A stretch of 64,000 nucleotides of DNA from Stenotrophomonas indicatrix (GCA_041545745.1 CP168152.1:2664001-2728000), one strand, 5' to 3'. Shown: positions 23,080-33,667, counted from the stretch's first letter. The notes: generated by a model from the sequence alone, not told the origin. A program made the numbers and translations.

Positions 23080-24921
23080 CTACACCACCCGCAGCGCTGG
23101 GGCATGCACGCCATGGCCATGCCCTGCACCAGCCCCCGCGCGCACACGGAACGCTGCCACCGTCTGCAGCAACTGCGAAGACTGCTCTTCCATGCTGCGC
23201 GCGGCCGCTGAGGCCTCTTCCACCAGCGCTGCATTCTGCTGCGTGCCCTGGTCGATCAGATCCACCGCGTGGTTCATCTGCTGGATGTCGTCGCTTTGCT
23301 GTTGCGCAGCGGCGCTGATCTCGGTCATCAGGTCACTGACACGTCGCACGTCGACCACGATCTCGTCCATGGTCCGCCCGGCGCTCTCGACCTGCGCCGT
23401 TCCGGCGCCGACATTGGCAACCGATGCATCGATCAGCTGCTTGATTTCCTTCGCCGCACCCGCCGAGCGCTGCGAGAGCTCACGGATCTCGGTGGCGACC
23501 ACGGCGAAACCACGACCATGCTCACCGGCACGCGCCGCTTCGACGGCCGCGTTGAGCGCCAGGATGTTGGTCTGGAACGCAATGCCATCGATCACACCAA
23601 TGATGTCGACGATGCGACGCGAGGAGGCGTTGATCACCGCCATCGTCGAGACCACGTCATGCACCACCTGGCCGCCGCGTGCGGCTACATCGGCGGTGCC
23701 GCCGGCCAGCTGGCTGGCCTGGCGCGCGTTGTTCGCGGTGCGCTGCACGGTCTCGGCCAACCCCTTCATCGACACCGCGGTTTCTTCCAGTGATGCGGCC
23801 TGCTGCTCGGTGCGCTGGGAAAGGTCGTTGTTGCCTTCGGCGATTTCGCTCGCACCCACCGCAATGGTGTCCGCGGCGAACTTGATCTGACCGATGATTC
23901 CGGCCATTGCTTCGACCAGCGCGTTGACGCCGCCGCACAGTTCGGCGATCGGGCCGCTCTTGTCGGCCATGGCGATGCTTCGGGTCAGATCGCCCTCCTT
24001 TGCCGAAGCCACCACCTCGCGCGTCTGCGCCACGGCACGCTGCATGGCCTGGCTCTCATGCACCTGCGCGGTGATGTCGGTGGCGTACTTGACGACCTTG
24101 AAGGGCCGCCCGCCCGCGTCGAGGATCGGGTTGTACGACGCCTGGATCCACACTTCGCGGCCACCTTTGCCCAGCCGCCGGTACTGGCCTGCGTCGTACT
24201 CGCCAGAGCCGAGCTTCTCCCAGAACCGGCGATACTCGACACTGGCCCGGTAGTCAGACTCGACGAACAGCGAATGATGCTGGCCGCGCACTTCTTCCAA
24301 CGTGTAGCCGGTGGCGGCCAGGAAGTTCGCATTGGCGTCCAGGATTCGGCCATCCATGCTGAACTCGATTACCGCCTGCGATTTATCGATGGCGGCGAGT
24401 TGCCCCGCCGACTCGGCCGCCTGCTGCTTCTGCGCCGTGATGTCGGTCGCGAACTTGACTACCTTGTACGGTCGCCCGTTCGGGTCCAGCACCGGGTTGT
24501 AGGACGCCTGGATCCAGATCTCGCGCCCCCCCTTGCCGAAGCGCCGGTACTGTCCTGCATCGAATTCACCGCGACCCAGCCGCGCCCAGAAGTCGCGGTA
24601 TCCGGTGCTGCGCGCGTCCTCGGGATCGACGAACAGGGAGTGATGCCTGCCCTGGATCTCATCCAGGCGATATCCCAGTGCCTGCAGGAAATTGTCATTG
24701 GCCTGCAGGATGGTGCCGTCGAGGGCGAACTCGATGACGGCCTGCACCCGATGCAGTGCGGCAACCTGGGCTTCAAGCTCGACGTGCCGCCGATGCTGCT
24801 CGGCTACCTCCGCCGCCCGGCGCTGCGAGCCCAACACCCCTCGCAGCGCGTGCCAGGGAGACCAACGGGTGAGCACTTCGGCCGGCGCCTGAGCACCTTC
24901 CATGGAGCCTGAAACAAGCAT
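23080..24921 (-). CDS. Soluble methyl-accepting chemotaxis protein with tandem PAS domains
   Basis: 613 residues without membrane segments. PAS1 (about 60-165) and PAS2 (about 180-285) are near-duplicates, each ending in a PAC motif ([32 protein letters not shown]). A short HAMP-like helix region follows, then the MCP signalling domain (about 370-590) with the hairpin tip [20 protein letters not shown] and [19 protein letters not shown]. It should signal to CheA/CheW from the cytoplasm; the PAS domains probably bind haem, flavin or a small ligand, but no diagnostic residue can be assigned. It is monocistronic. Confidence 0.92.
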   Translation of the reverse strand: MLVSGSMEGAQAPAEVLTRWSPWHALRGVLGSQRRAAEVAEQHRRHVELEAQVAALHRVQAVIEFALDGTILQANDNFLQALGYRLDEIQGRHHSLFVDPEDARSTGYRDFWARLGRGEFDAGQYRRFGKGGREIWIQASYNPVLDPNGRPYKVVKFATDITAQKQQAAESAGQLAAIDKSQAVIEFSMDGRILDANANFLAATGYTLEEVRGQHHSLFVESDYRASVEYRRFWEKLGSGEYDAGQYRRLGKGGREVWIQASYNPILDAGGRPFKVVKYATDITAQVHESQAMQRAVAQTREVVASAKEGDLTRSIAMADKSGPIAELCGGVNALVEAMAGIIGQIKFAADTIAVGASEIAEGNNDLSQRTEQQAASLEETAVSMKGLAETVQRTANNARQASQLAGGTADVAARGGQVVHDVVSTMAVINASSRRIVDIIGVIDGIAFQTNILALNAAVEAARAGEHGRGFAVVATEIRELSQRSAGAAKEIKQLIDASVANVGAGTAQVESAGRTMDEIVVDVRRVSDLMTEISAAAQQQSDDIQQMNHAVDLIDQGTQQNAALVEEASAAARSMEEQSSQLLQTVAAFRVRAGAGAGHGHGVHAPALRVV

Positions 24922-25175
24922 CGTCTGATCCTCGGTGTCCGGGTAGCGGTTGCGACCCGCCGAGCGGGATGCCCGGCGGCAACTTCGATTGCCTGGGACT
25001 GCAGACGCCGGAAGGCGTCACTCGAGCGACTGGCAGAAACAGCAAGGCAGCTGCGATCGTCATCAATCAGCGGCGAAGCAAACGGCTCGGGCCGCCCATC
25101 GGAGGCAGCTTCGGGTCCGGCAGCAGGAGCCTGTAGTGGGCTCCAGAGAAGGTATCGGCGGGGCGACCAACAACT

Positions 25176-25469
25176 TTAGGGCGCCATCCCCTGGTCGGAA
25201 GCGCGCCGCAGAACCCAGCGCAGCAGCATCGTTGCCAGCACTGCCGGCAGGTAGCCCAGACTGCCGCAGACGACCAGCAGTGAGGGTGCCACCAGTGGCC
25301 CGCCGCCACCGAGGAACCAGTTGCGGGTGGAGAGGATGTACAACGCGAACGGCACCAGCAGCAACGGTGCCAGCCGCAACAGCTGCCACCGCCATCTGCC
25401 CGGCCCGATCCAGCCAGCCAGGGCACCAAGCACGGCACCTGCGGCTACGATGGCGGCGATTTCATCCAT
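25176..25469 (-). CDS. Small hypothetical membrane protein
   Basis: 97 residues from ATG 25469. Three hydrophobic segments can be seen: MDEIAAIVAAGAVLGALAGW, LLLVPFALYILST and VAPSLLVVCGSLGYLPAVLA. The C terminus is basic (LLRWVLRRASDQGMAP). It is probably an inner-membrane protein of unknown function. A longer upstream frame lacks plausible protein character and overlaps the promoter of the next gene. It lies divergent from the DUF5694 gene. Confidence 0.55.
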   Translation of the reverse strand: MDEIAAIVAAGAVLGALAGWIGPGRWRWQLLRLAPLLLVPFALYILSTRNWFLGGGGPLVAPSLLVVCGSLGYLPAVLATMLLRWVLRRASDQGMAP

Positions 25470-25628
25470 GACGCGCTTCCGGAAGTCTTCCAGCCACCAT
25501 TCTGGACCAGCGCCGACGGAAAGGGGATGCGGCAGGCACGCAGAAGGTTGCAATGACCATCGGGACATCCTTTGCCTGCGCGCTGCCAGCAGCATGCGCC
25601 ACTGACTGGACTTTCCCTGGGAGGCAGC

Positions 25629-26717
25629 ATGCTTCGACGCTTGAGCGCCATCATCATCTTCAGCCTGTGCAGTGCCGGCGCATTGGCCAGCGACGCGGGT
25701 TTCCGCCCCAGCTTCCATCCCGACCAGCTGAAGGGGCCACCGGCCGGTCGCCGCAACGAAGTACTGGTGCTTGGAACAGCGCATCTGTCAGGGCTGCCGA
25801 AGACCTTCGAGCCGGCCATGCTGGAGCCACTGCTGCAGCGCCTGGCACATTGGCGCCCGGAGGCGATTGCCACCGAAAACCTGTCCGGCCTGCAGTGCGA
25901 CTTCATGCACCGCAATCCCGGCCGCTATGCCGAAAGTGTGGAAACCTACTGCTTCGACACCAACGCGGCCCGCGCAGCCACCGGCCTCGACGTGCCCAGC
26001 GCCAATGTCGAGATGGAACGCCTGCTGTCGGCATGGCCGGCAAGCCCGACAGCGGCGCAGCGTCGCCGCTTGGCCGCAGTGTTCCTTGCCGCTGGCGAGC
26101 GCGGATCGGCGCATGTGCAATGGCTGCGTCTGCCTGTGCAGGAGCGCATCGCAGGCGAAGGTCTGGATGCTGCGCTGGTCGAGATGCTCGACAAGGGCCT
26201 GACCCGTCGCAATGAAACCAACCTGGTCGCGGCAGTCCTCGCTGCCCGCCTCGGGCTGGAACGCCTGTGGGCAGTGGACGACCATACCGCCGATTCGCCA
26301 ACCCCGCCCGAGGACGAGAAGGCAGCACGCGAAGCGATCATGAAAGCCTGGGACAATCCGCACGCAAACGCACGGCGGGACGCCGACGAGCCGCTGTATG
26401 CAAATGTCGACAAGGTCGGTGGCGTACTGGACCTGTACCGTGCCTACAACCGCCCCGACGTCGGCTTGCAGGCCTACCAGGCGGACTTCGGCGCCGCGCT
26501 GGTCGAGCCCTCCCGCCAGGGCTTTGGTCGCAACTATGTGGGCTACTGGGAAACCCGCAACCTGCGCATGGTCGCCAACATCCGCGAGGTGCTGGGCCAG
26601 CGGCCGGGGACGCGGCTACTGGCCATCGTTGGCGCTTCGCACAAAGGCTACTACGAGGCCTACCTCAACATGATGCATGACGTGCAGCTGGTAGATGCCG
26701 AAGCGGTGCTGCGCTGA
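25629..26717 (+). CDS. Exported DUF5694 protein (TraB/EreA-like fold)
   Basis: 362 residues. Signal peptide 1-20 (MLRRLSAIIIFSLCSAGALA), then a single DUF5694 domain. Typical elements: EVLVLGTAHLSGLPKTFEP, WRPEAIATENLSGLQCDFM, and a C-terminal RMVANIREVLGQRPGTRLLAIVGASHKGYYE. The GTAH and GASHKGY elements recall the ChaN/TraB/EreA superfamily, which contains hydrolases and haem binders, but no function is established for this family. The start at 25629 follows GGGAGG and gives a clean signal peptide. Confidence 0.82.
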   Translation: MLRRLSAIIIFSLCSAGALASDAGFRPSFHPDQLKGPPAGRRNEVLVLGTAHLSGLPKTFEPAMLEPLLQRLAHWRPEAIATENLSGLQCDFMHRNPGRYAESVETYCFDTNAARAATGLDVPSANVEMERLLSAWPASPTAAQRRRLAAVFLAAGERGSAHVQWLRLPVQERIAGEGLDAALVEMLDKGLTRRNETNLVAAVLAARLGLERLWAVDDHTADSPTPPEDEKAAREAIMKAWDNPHANARRDADEPLYANVDKVGGVLDLYRAYNRPDVGLQAYQADFGAALVEPSRQGFGRNYVGYWETRNLRMVANIREVLGQRPGTRLLAIVGASHKGYYEAYLNMMHDVQLVDAEAVLR

Positions 26718-26746
26718 GGCCTACACCTATCACCGCAGCAGCTCCA

Positions 26747-26986
26747 CTACCGGCGTTGCTGCGCATCACGTCGCCCGGCGCGCCAGATCGTCACGCTGGC
26801 AGCGACGATGCAGCCCAGCGTGACCAGCAGCATCACCGCCACGCCCCACTGCACCACGGGGACCAGCATCCGGGCCTGCTGATCGTTGCGCAGCTGCTCC
26901 AGCCGGAGCCAGCCGGAGAGAGCCAGGGACCAGCCGACAATGGCCGGCGCATAGGCACGAACTGCACTCAGGTTCCAGGACGTCAT
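26747..26986 (-). CDS. Small hypothetical two-helix membrane protein
   Basis: 79 residues from ATG 26986. Two hydrophobic stretches, APAIVGWSLALSGWL and WGVAVMLLVTLGCIVAASVTIW, and a basic tail RAGRRDAQQRR. It is probably inner-membrane; the family is not recognised. It lies downstream of the GGDEF gene on the same strand (65 bp gap) and could be cotranscribed with it. A longer upstream start is possible but would overlap the cyclase gene. Confidence 0.5.
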   Translation of the reverse strand: MTSWNLSAVRAYAPAIVGWSLALSGWLRLEQLRNDQQARMLVPVVQWGVAVMLLVTLGCIVAASVTIWRAGRRDAQQRR

Positions 26987-27051
26987 TTTCGTTTGCCTGC
27001 GAAGGTGGGGCGTTGGCGCAGTATTCGCCGCGCCCCTCTCACAGGTTGAGA

Positions 27052-29253
27052 TCAGCCGTCGTTGAGGTCGCTGCCGTCCGCCGGCGAGCCGCCGGGCAGT
27101 TCGCTGGTTTCGCCCTGTACCTGCACGTTGTTGCGGCCCATCGCCTTGGCCCGGTAGCACTGGGCATCGGCGGCCGCGACGGCCTGGTCCACGCTCATGC
27201 CGACAGCGAGCGGCGCGATGCCGATGCTGGCGCCGATCCGCAGCTGGTGCTGGTCCCAGGGAATGGACAGGTTGGACAGGGTATGCAGCAGTTCACCACC
27301 GATGCGTGCCGCGCGCCGCGGGCTGCACCCGGACAGGATCACCACGAATTCGTCACCGCCCAGACGCGCCACCACGTCCGAATCGCGGACACCATGGCGC
27401 AACACGCTGGCCACGGCCCACAGCACCGCATCGCCGGCCAGGTGACCAAAGGTATCGTTGACCGGTTTGAACCGGTCCAGATCGATATACATCAACGAGG
27501 CCGCCTGGCCCGTCCGCTCGACCCGGGTGATCGCCTGCTGCAGGTGCACCTCGAAACCACGCCGGTTGCCCAGTTCGGTCAGCGGGTCCATCTCGGCCAG
27601 ATGTCGTGCCTCGCGCTGTCGGGCGCGCTGCTGCGTGTCATCGCGCAGTACCCACACGGCCCCGCGCACATGCCCCTCGTCGTCACGCAACCAGGCCCGC
27701 GTCAGGTCCACCGGTACTGTCGCCACTCCCATCCGCAGTAACAGATCAGCGTGCAGGTCCACGGCATTGCCTTCTGGATCCAGCAGCACCGCTACGTCCA
27801 GCAATGACTGCGGGGCGTACTCGGTGGTCAGTGCCAGCACATCCTGCACGTTGTGCCCTGCCAGCGACAACGCACCATCGCCGGCAAGCAGACGCACGGC
27901 AGCGGCGTTGGCATATTCGATGCGGCCATCCAGGGCGACGCTGAGCACCAGGTCGGCAACCGCATCCAAGGTGATGCGGCTGCGCTGTTCGCTTTCGAAC
28001 AAGCGCTGCTCGCTGCTGCGCTGGGCGCTGACATCCTGGATCTGCGACACGAAATGCAGCGGTTCGCCGCGCTCATTGCGTACCAGCGATACCGACAGCC
28101 GCGCCCAGATGGTGTTGCCATCACGACCCACGTAGCGTTTTTCAAGATGATAGTGCGTGCGTCGCCCCGCCAGCAGATCCTCCACCAGGGCCAGATCGGT
28201 CTGCAGATCGGCCGGATGGGTCAGCCGCTGGAAATCGACCTGCAGCAGCTCCTCGCGCGGGTAGCCGAGAATGCGGCATAGCGCATCGTTGACATCCAGC
28301 CAGCGCCCTTCCAGCGACACCAGCGCCATTCCCAGTGCCGCCGAGGTAAACGCACCGGCGAACTTGTCCGCCGCAAGACGTGCCTCAGCGCGTGCCTGCA
28401 GGATTTCAGTGATGTCGATGGCCATGCCGACATAGCCGATGCGCTCACCATCGGCGCCATCCATACGGCTGATCGACAGGCGCACTTGGCGACGCTGGCC
28501 GTCCTTGCGCAGCAGCGTCCACTGCCGCGAATACGTCTGGCCGTCCGCGCGCGCACTGAGTGCCTCGAACACACCAGGAACCTGTCCGTCAGCGGTCGCC
28601 AGCGGTCGCAGCCACGCCTGCAGTTCAACCGGGTCGTGGAAGGCGTCCAGCCTGCGCCCACCCACTACTTCAGCAGCGGTGTAGCCGAGCAGCCGCTGCG
28701 CACCCGTGTTGAACAGGGTGATGGTGCCGTCGGTGTCGGTGGCGATCACCGCCACTTCGTCGGAGGCATCCACCACCGCCTGCAGGCGCTGGCGCATTTC
28801 GGCCGCATCCTGGCGCGCGCGCTGCAGTTCGGTGACGTCGGCGTGGGCACCGGCCATCCATAGCGGCCTGCCCTGCCCGTCCCATTCGAAAACCCGTCCT
28901 CGATCGTGGATCCAGATCCATTCGCCATTCCGGTGGCGCATCCGCAACAGGCAGACATAGTGGTCGGTGCGGCCATCAAAGTGGTCCTGCAGGGCCGCAT
29001 CGGACAGCGCCAGATCATCGGGATGGACCAGTGCGATGAAGGTCTTCTGGCAGATCGGCTCCAACTCGTCCAACCGGTAGCCGACGATCTCGGCCCAGCG
29101 TTCGTTGACCCGCATCTGTCCGCTCTGGACGTTCCATTCCCAGGTGCCGGCCGCAGTGCCCTCGATGATCATCGCCAGGCGACGGCGCTCTTCGGCCAGT
29201 TCCTGCAGCCGGCGCTCCAGCAGTGCGTTGCCGCTGTCGCCTTGATCGGCCAT
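27052..29253 (-). CDS. Diguanylate cyclase with multiple PAS domains (PAS-PAS-PAS-PAS-GGDEF)
   Basis: 733 residues, no membrane segment. PAS/PAC units begin near residues 22, 150, 285 and 420 (for example EGTAAGTWEWNVQSGQMRVNE; VVDASDEVAVIATDTDGTITL; AFTSAALGMALVSLEGRWL). The C-terminal GGDEF domain (about 560-720) has an intact active site RLGGDEFVVIL and the inhibitory I-site RDSD five residues before it. It should make cyclic di-GMP from two GTP in response to a cytosolic cue, with product inhibition. No EAL domain is present. Confidence 0.93.
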   Translation of the reverse strand: MADQGDSGNALLERRLQELAEERRRLAMIIEGTAAGTWEWNVQSGQMRVNERWAEIVGYRLDELEPICQKTFIALVHPDDLALSDAALQDHFDGRTDHYVCLLRMRHRNGEWIWIHDRGRVFEWDGQGRPLWMAGAHADVTELQRARQDAAEMRQRLQAVVDASDEVAVIATDTDGTITLFNTGAQRLLGYTAAEVVGGRRLDAFHDPVELQAWLRPLATADGQVPGVFEALSARADGQTYSRQWTLLRKDGQRRQVRLSISRMDGADGERIGYVGMAIDITEILQARAEARLAADKFAGAFTSAALGMALVSLEGRWLDVNDALCRILGYPREELLQVDFQRLTHPADLQTDLALVEDLLAGRRTHYHLEKRYVGRDGNTIWARLSVSLVRNERGEPLHFVSQIQDVSAQRSSEQRLFESEQRSRITLDAVADLVLSVALDGRIEYANAAAVRLLAGDGALSLAGHNVQDVLALTTEYAPQSLLDVAVLLDPEGNAVDLHADLLLRMGVATVPVDLTRAWLRDDEGHVRGAVWVLRDDTQQRARQREARHLAEMDPLTELGNRRGFEVHLQQAITRVERTGQAASLMYIDLDRFKPVNDTFGHLAGDAVLWAVASVLRHGVRDSDVVARLGGDEFVVILSGCSPRRAARIGGELLHTLSNLSIPWDQHQLRIGASIGIAPLAVGMSVDQAVAAADAQCYRAKAMGRNNVQVQGETSELPGGSPADGSDLNDG

Positions 29254-29456
29254 CAGCCGCCTCCCCTGCCGACGCAGCTGCCCGCAGGCCGTGGCGAGGT
29301 GCCACAGCGGTCACGGAACAAGTCGGATGGTGCTGACGGCATGGCCTCCCCAGCGACAGCAGGGGCCCAGGCGCCCCTTCCGGCGCAAGTGTGCGCATTG
29401 CCGGGGAACATCGACAAGTCCCCCACCCGGGCCGCACCGGGAGGGGGGCGGCGGAC

Positions 29457-31850
29457 TCAGCTGCGCTTGGCCCGGGCGAACGCCTCGGCCAGGGCATTGT
29501 TGGCGGGCGGCGCGGCCTGTGCCGGGCGTCCGCCGTTGCCCGGGTTGCGCCCCTGGCCACGCCCCTGCCCGGAATTGCCAGCGTCGCGACGGGGCGCCTG
29601 CCCCTGGCTGCGTTCGTCACGGCTGCCCGTGCGGCTGGTGGCCTGGCCGGGCGTATCGTCCAGGCGACGGGTCAAGGCGATGCGCTTGCGCGGCACATCC
29701 ACCTCCAGCACCTTCACCTTGACGATGTCGCCGGCCTTGACCACGTCACGCGGATCTTTCACGTAGGTATCGGACAGCGCCGAGATGTGGATCAGGCCGT
29801 CCTGGTGCACACCGATGTCAACGAACGCACCGAACGCGGCCACGTTGCTGACCACACCTTCCAGCACCATGCCCTCGCGCAGGTCCTTGATGTCCTCGAC
29901 GCCATCGGCGAAACGGGCCGCCTTGAACTCCGGGCGCGGATCACGGCCGGGCTTTTCCAGTTCCTTGAGGATGTCGCGCACGGTCGGTACACCGAACGTT
30001 TCGTCGGTGAACTGCTCGGCTTTCAACCCGCGCAGGAAACTACCGTCGCCGATCAGCGCCTTGATCGGGCGCGCGGTGCTGGCCACGATGCGCTCGACCA
30101 CCGGGTAGGCTTCCGGATGCACCGACGATGCATCCAGCGGCTGATCACCATCGGCGATACGCAGGAAGCCCGCACATTGCTCGAACGTCTTCTCGCCCAA
30201 CCGCGACACCTTCAACAGGTCCTTGCGACGCTTGAACGGACCATTGTCATCGCGGTGGCGCACGATGTTCTCGGCCACCGTCGACGACAGGCCTGACACC
30301 CGCGACAGCAGCGCCGCCGACGCCGTGTTTACGTACACGCCAACAGCGTTCACGCAGTCCTCCACGCGCGCATCCAGCGCCCGCGCCAGGCGGTATTGAT
30401 CCACGTCGTGCTGGTACTGCCCGACACCGATCGCCTTCGGCTCGATCTTCACCAGTTCGGCCAGCGGGTCCTGCAGGCGACGCGCGATCGATACCGCCCC
30501 ACGGATCGACACGTCCAGGTCCGGGAACTCCTTGGCCGCCGTTTCCGATGCCGAATACACCGAAGCCCCGGCTTCACTGACCACGATCTTCTGCGGCGCG
30601 TTGTCACCCAGCGCCTTGATGGCTTCACCGGCCAGCTTGTCGGTCTCGCGGCTGGCGGTGCCGTTGCCGATCGCGATCAGCTGCACGTTGTGCTTGGCGC
30701 ACAGCTGCTTGATCGTCTGCAGCGACTGCTCCCACTGCCGGCGGGGTTCGTGCGGGTAGATGGTATCGGTGGCGACCAGCTTGCCGGTGGCGTCGACCAC
30801 GGCGATCTTGCAGCCGGTGCGGATGCCCGGGTCCAGGCCCAGCACGCTTTTCGGGCCCGCCGGTGCGGCCAGCAGCAGATCCTTGAGGTTGTCGCCGAAC
30901 ACCGCGATGGCTTCGGCCTCGGCTTTCTCACGGGCCTGGTTGAACAAGTCCAGCAGCAGGTGCATGTGCAGCTTGGCCCGCCAGGTCAGGCGGCAGGCGT
31001 CCAGCAGCCAGCGATCAGCGGGACGCCCCGCATCGCGGATACCGGCGTTGTGCGCCACGCGCCCTTCAGCGTACTGATGTCCGGCCTCGGCATCCTTGCC
31101 GGGATCCAGCTCGAGGAACAGGATCTCCTCGCGGCGCGCACGGAACAGCGCCAACAACCGGTGCGAGGGGATCTTCGCCAGCGACTCGGCGTGTTCGAAA
31201 TAATCGCGGTACTTGGCGCCCTCGGTTTCCTTGCCCTCGGCAACGCGGGCACGGATCACGCCCTGCTCGCTCAACCAGCTGCGCAGCTCACCCACCAGCG
31301 TGGCGTCCTCGCCCCAGCGCTCCATCAGGATCGCGCGGGCACCTTCCAGCGCGGCCTTGGTATCGGCCACGCCCTTGTCGGCATCCACGAACGTGGCGGC
31401 AAAGACCTGCGGGTCCTGTGTCGGATCACCCAACAGGCCATCGGCCAGCGGCTCCAGTCCTGCTTCGCGGGCGATCTGCGCGCGGGTGCGACGCTTGGGC
31501 TTGTACGGCAGGTACAGATCTTCCAACCGGCTCTTGGTGTCGGCGGCGAGGATCTCGTTGCGCAGTTCATCGCTGAGCTTGCCCTGCTCGCCGATGCTGG
31601 TCAGCACCGCCGCGCGGCGGTCTTCCAGTTCGCGCAGGTAGGTCAGGCGGGTTTCCAGGTTGCGCAGCTGGGTGTCGTCCAGCCCACCGGTGACTTCCTT
31701 GCGGTAGCGGGCGATGAACGGAACGCTGGCGCCTTCATCGAGCAAGCCGACGGCGGCGCTGACCTGGGCGGTCTGGGCACCGATTTCATCGGCGATGGTC
31801 TGGGCGATCTGCTGGGCGAGCTGGCGCTGGGCGTGCTTGGCGTCGTGCAT
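29457..31850 (-). CDS. tex: Tex-family RNA-binding transcription accessory protein
   Basis: 797 residues from ATG 31850, the family's usual length plus a longer tail. N-terminal Tex region ([56 protein letters not shown]), YqgF/RNase H-like domain ([34 protein letters not shown]), helix-hairpin-helix domains ([16 protein letters not shown]), and an S1 domain (about 650-725: [31 protein letters not shown]). A Gly/Arg/Gln-rich tail follows. Tex binds nucleic acid and affects transcription and virulence gene expression. A start further upstream is open but gives a low-complexity extension. Confidence 0.95.
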   Translation of the reverse strand: MHDAKHAQRQLAQQIAQTIADEIGAQTAQVSAAVGLLDEGASVPFIARYRKEVTGGLDDTQLRNLETRLTYLRELEDRRAAVLTSIGEQGKLSDELRNEILAADTKSRLEDLYLPYKPKRRTRAQIAREAGLEPLADGLLGDPTQDPQVFAATFVDADKGVADTKAALEGARAILMERWGEDATLVGELRSWLSEQGVIRARVAEGKETEGAKYRDYFEHAESLAKIPSHRLLALFRARREEILFLELDPGKDAEAGHQYAEGRVAHNAGIRDAGRPADRWLLDACRLTWRAKLHMHLLLDLFNQAREKAEAEAIAVFGDNLKDLLLAAPAGPKSVLGLDPGIRTGCKIAVVDATGKLVATDTIYPHEPRRQWEQSLQTIKQLCAKHNVQLIAIGNGTASRETDKLAGEAIKALGDNAPQKIVVSEAGASVYSASETAAKEFPDLDVSIRGAVSIARRLQDPLAELVKIEPKAIGVGQYQHDVDQYRLARALDARVEDCVNAVGVYVNTASAALLSRVSGLSSTVAENIVRHRDDNGPFKRRKDLLKVSRLGEKTFEQCAGFLRIADGDQPLDASSVHPEAYPVVERIVASTARPIKALIGDGSFLRGLKAEQFTDETFGVPTVRDILKELEKPGRDPRPEFKAARFADGVEDIKDLREGMVLEGVVSNVAAFGAFVDIGVHQDGLIHISALSDTYVKDPRDVVKAGDIVKVKVLEVDVPRKRIALTRRLDDTPGQATSRTGSRDERSQGQAPRRDAGNSGQGRGQGRNPGNGGRPAQAAPPANNALAEAFARAKRS

Positions 31851-32056
31851 TGTTTCCGGCCTGGGCCGCATTGCGGGAAAGGCCCATTCTTGCAATGCGC
31901 GGGCGGCAGGGACAAGGCGTTGACAGAACGACGGTTCAGGCGACGGGTCCGGATCGGACGCCGGCATCCTGGCAAGTGGGGCTCGGACTGGCCCCGGGGC
32001 TGGGATGCCGGCGCGGACGCGCGATGGTGGGCGCGTCCTGCCGCGTAGTGCGAAGG

Positions 32057-32272
32057 TCAGCGGTAGTGGCGGGCGGCACGCTGCATGACGATATCGTCAC
32101 GCAGGCTCTCAAGCGCCATCAGGCGGACCTTGCCGACACCCTGCAGTTCCATGAACCGCTCCGTGTAGAACTCCGGCCCCAGCGCGGTATCGGCGCGGGA
32201 TTTGCTGAAGCCGTAGGGCACCACGCCCTTCTCGCCATCCTTGCTACCACCGACATAAAGAACGATTGCCAT
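32057..32272 (-). CDS. Small hypothetical protein, 71 aa
   Basis: Starts [21 protein letters not shown] at ATG 32272 and ends in a basic helix ([21 protein letters not shown]). No signal peptide or membrane segment. Slightly lower GC in its 5' flank than in the neighbouring genes. The family is not recognised. It lies alone between tex and a large inverted-repeat element. Confidence 0.55.
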   Translation of the reverse strand: MAIVLYVGGSKDGEKGVVPYGFSKSRADTALGPEFYTERFMELQGVGKVRLMALESLRDDIVMQRAARHYR

Positions 32273-32469
32273 GTGATGTATTCCTCCAAATTGCTACTGC
32301 GTACTGCACACGATGAGCGGTACTTGCGAGCCCATCGGGATAGAGCTTACCGCGACCAAGCTGACTGGAACGTCACGAAGACTAATGACGATCGGTTGCA
32401 TGCAGATGACTGCGGAATCGCAGCAGAATGCTTACGGATCTTTAACTTCCGGCTAACGAATCGCGGGGA

Positions 32470-32963
32470 TTCCAGCCAACGGCGCAGCCCCTCGTGGGTG
32501 GGTGTGGTTGGTCGCGGAATGCAAAATCCGTCGCGCTGGTCGGTCGGGTTGGGTTCGCGGCGGACGCCGTGAATCCGTCCCTGGAGGCTTGGCCGCGCCA
32601 TCCATGGCGCGGACATCCCCGCGAACCCAACCCGACCGCCCTCTGACAGATTTCTGCGGTCTGCCACCCACGGAAAAGAAAAAAGAAGATCAAAAGCAAA
32701 AGCGGCCTGGCTGGCCGCTTTCTGTAGAGCCGAGCGCAGCGCGCGACCCGCTGTGTTGTGCTTTTTCTTTTCCGTGGCTGGACGCGCCCGGAAACTGTCA
32801 GGAGCCGGGCAGGTGGGTTGCGCAGGGGCGTGAGCCGCATGGATGCGGCGACCGAGCTTACAGGGACGTACTTGCAGCGGCCCCTGCGCAACCCACCTGC
32901 CCGGCCCAATCACATGAATCGCCTTTCGCGACCACCCACGAGGGGCTGCGCCGTTGGCTGGAA
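32470..32963. repeat. Composite element of nested inverted repeats with 32 bp terminal inverted repeats
   Basis: Bases 32470-32501 and 32932-32963 are perfect 32 bp inverted repeats enclosing 494 bp. Inside are three further perfect inverted pairs: 20 bp (32541-32560 with 32619-32638), 16 bp (32668-32683 with 32762-32777) and 26 bp (32804-32829 with 32880-32905). There is also a terminator-like 9 bp stem (32699-32721). No convincing protein is encoded and no flanking target duplication is seen. It may be a non-autonomous mobile element or a structured RNA. Confidence 0.75.
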
Positions 32964-32964
32964 A

Positions 32965-33417
32965 CTACGGCCACCAGCCGTGCCCGAACCGCGCGTAATG
33001 ATCAGCCGCACGCTCGAACGGATTACGCGCGCTGACGCCACCGCACAACAGATACACCGGCAGGTACAGCGGCCCCAGCACCAGGTACTGGTATACGTGT
33101 GCACGCTCGTGGTCATCCAGCCGGATCAACGGTTCCACGCCCCAGCCCGCCTGATGCGCGTAGGTACGGCAGCACATGCCCAGGTCGTAGCCGGTGTGCA
33201 GGATCACGTTACCCAGGGTGATCGCTCCGCCCGGCCCCCACGGCCAATGGTCGAAAACCACCGCGCAGTCGCGACCGCTCCAGCGCATCTTCGCGCCCCC
33301 CAGCAACCCCGCCAGACCGCCGAGCAGGCCGATCAGGGTATTGGGCACGGTCCACAGCGCGCCCAGTGCCTGCAGCGCGCGCAGCCAGATCGGCCAGGGC
33401 CGGGACGCGGCGTTCAA
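32965..33417 (-). CDS. Hypothetical protein with HERAHVYQY motif
   Basis: 150 residues if it starts at TTG 33417, whose codon overlaps the pspC stop (ATTGA), indicating translational coupling. N-terminal hydrophobic stretch ALWTVPNTLIGLLGGLAGLLGG, then VVFDHWPWGPGGAITLGNVILHTGY, then RLDDHERAHVYQYLVLGPLYLPVYLL and NPFERAADHYARFGHGWWP. The H-E-x-x-H arrangement of zincin proteases (HEXXH) is nearly but not exactly matched (HERAH), and the following helix and Glu resemble membrane metallopeptidases, so a peptidase-like role is possible but unproven. It ends one base from the nested repeat element. Confidence 0.6.
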   Translation of the reverse strand: MNAASRPWPIWLRALQALGALWTVPNTLIGLLGGLAGLLGGAKMRWSGRDCAVVFDHWPWGPGGAITLGNVILHTGYDLGMCCRTYAHQAGWGVEPLIRLDDHERAHVYQYLVLGPLYLPVYLLCGGVSARNPFERAADHYARFGHGWWP

Positions 33418-33617
33418 TCGGCCTCGTTGGGGATCAGCAGCCACAGCAGCAGGTAGATCAGGATGCCCGGGAACGCGGCCGACGCCAGCGAGATGACCAC
33501 GTACAGCACCCGTACCAGGGTCGGGTTCCAGCCGAAACGATGGGCGATGCCGCCCATCACTCCGGCGATCATGCGGTCGTTCAGCGAGCGCGACAGGGTG
33601 CGCGGCACAGCGTTCAT
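33414..33617 (-). CDS. PspC-domain membrane protein
   Basis: 67 residues, a minimal PspC domain. SLNDRMIAGVMGGIAHRFGWNPTLVR is the family signature, followed by one membrane helix (LYVVISLASAAFPGILIYLLLWLLIP). PspC proteins take part in the phage-shock envelope stress response by binding PspA/PspB-type partners; neither is encoded nearby. GAGAC lies upstream of the ATG at 33617. Its stop codon overlaps the TTG start of the next gene. Confidence 0.88.
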   Translation of the reverse strand: MNAVPRTLSRSLNDRMIAGVMGGIAHRFGWNPTLVRVLYVVISLASAAFPGILIYLLLWLLIPNEAD

Positions 33618-33667
33618 GGCGAGGTCTCCCGGCTGACTGGCTGCGGCCACTGTAGCGCCTGCCGTGT

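Noticed and set aside
32470..32963. Retron or group II intron
   Set aside because: No reverse transcriptase frame within or next to the element; the inverted repeats do not match a recognisable msr/msd layout.
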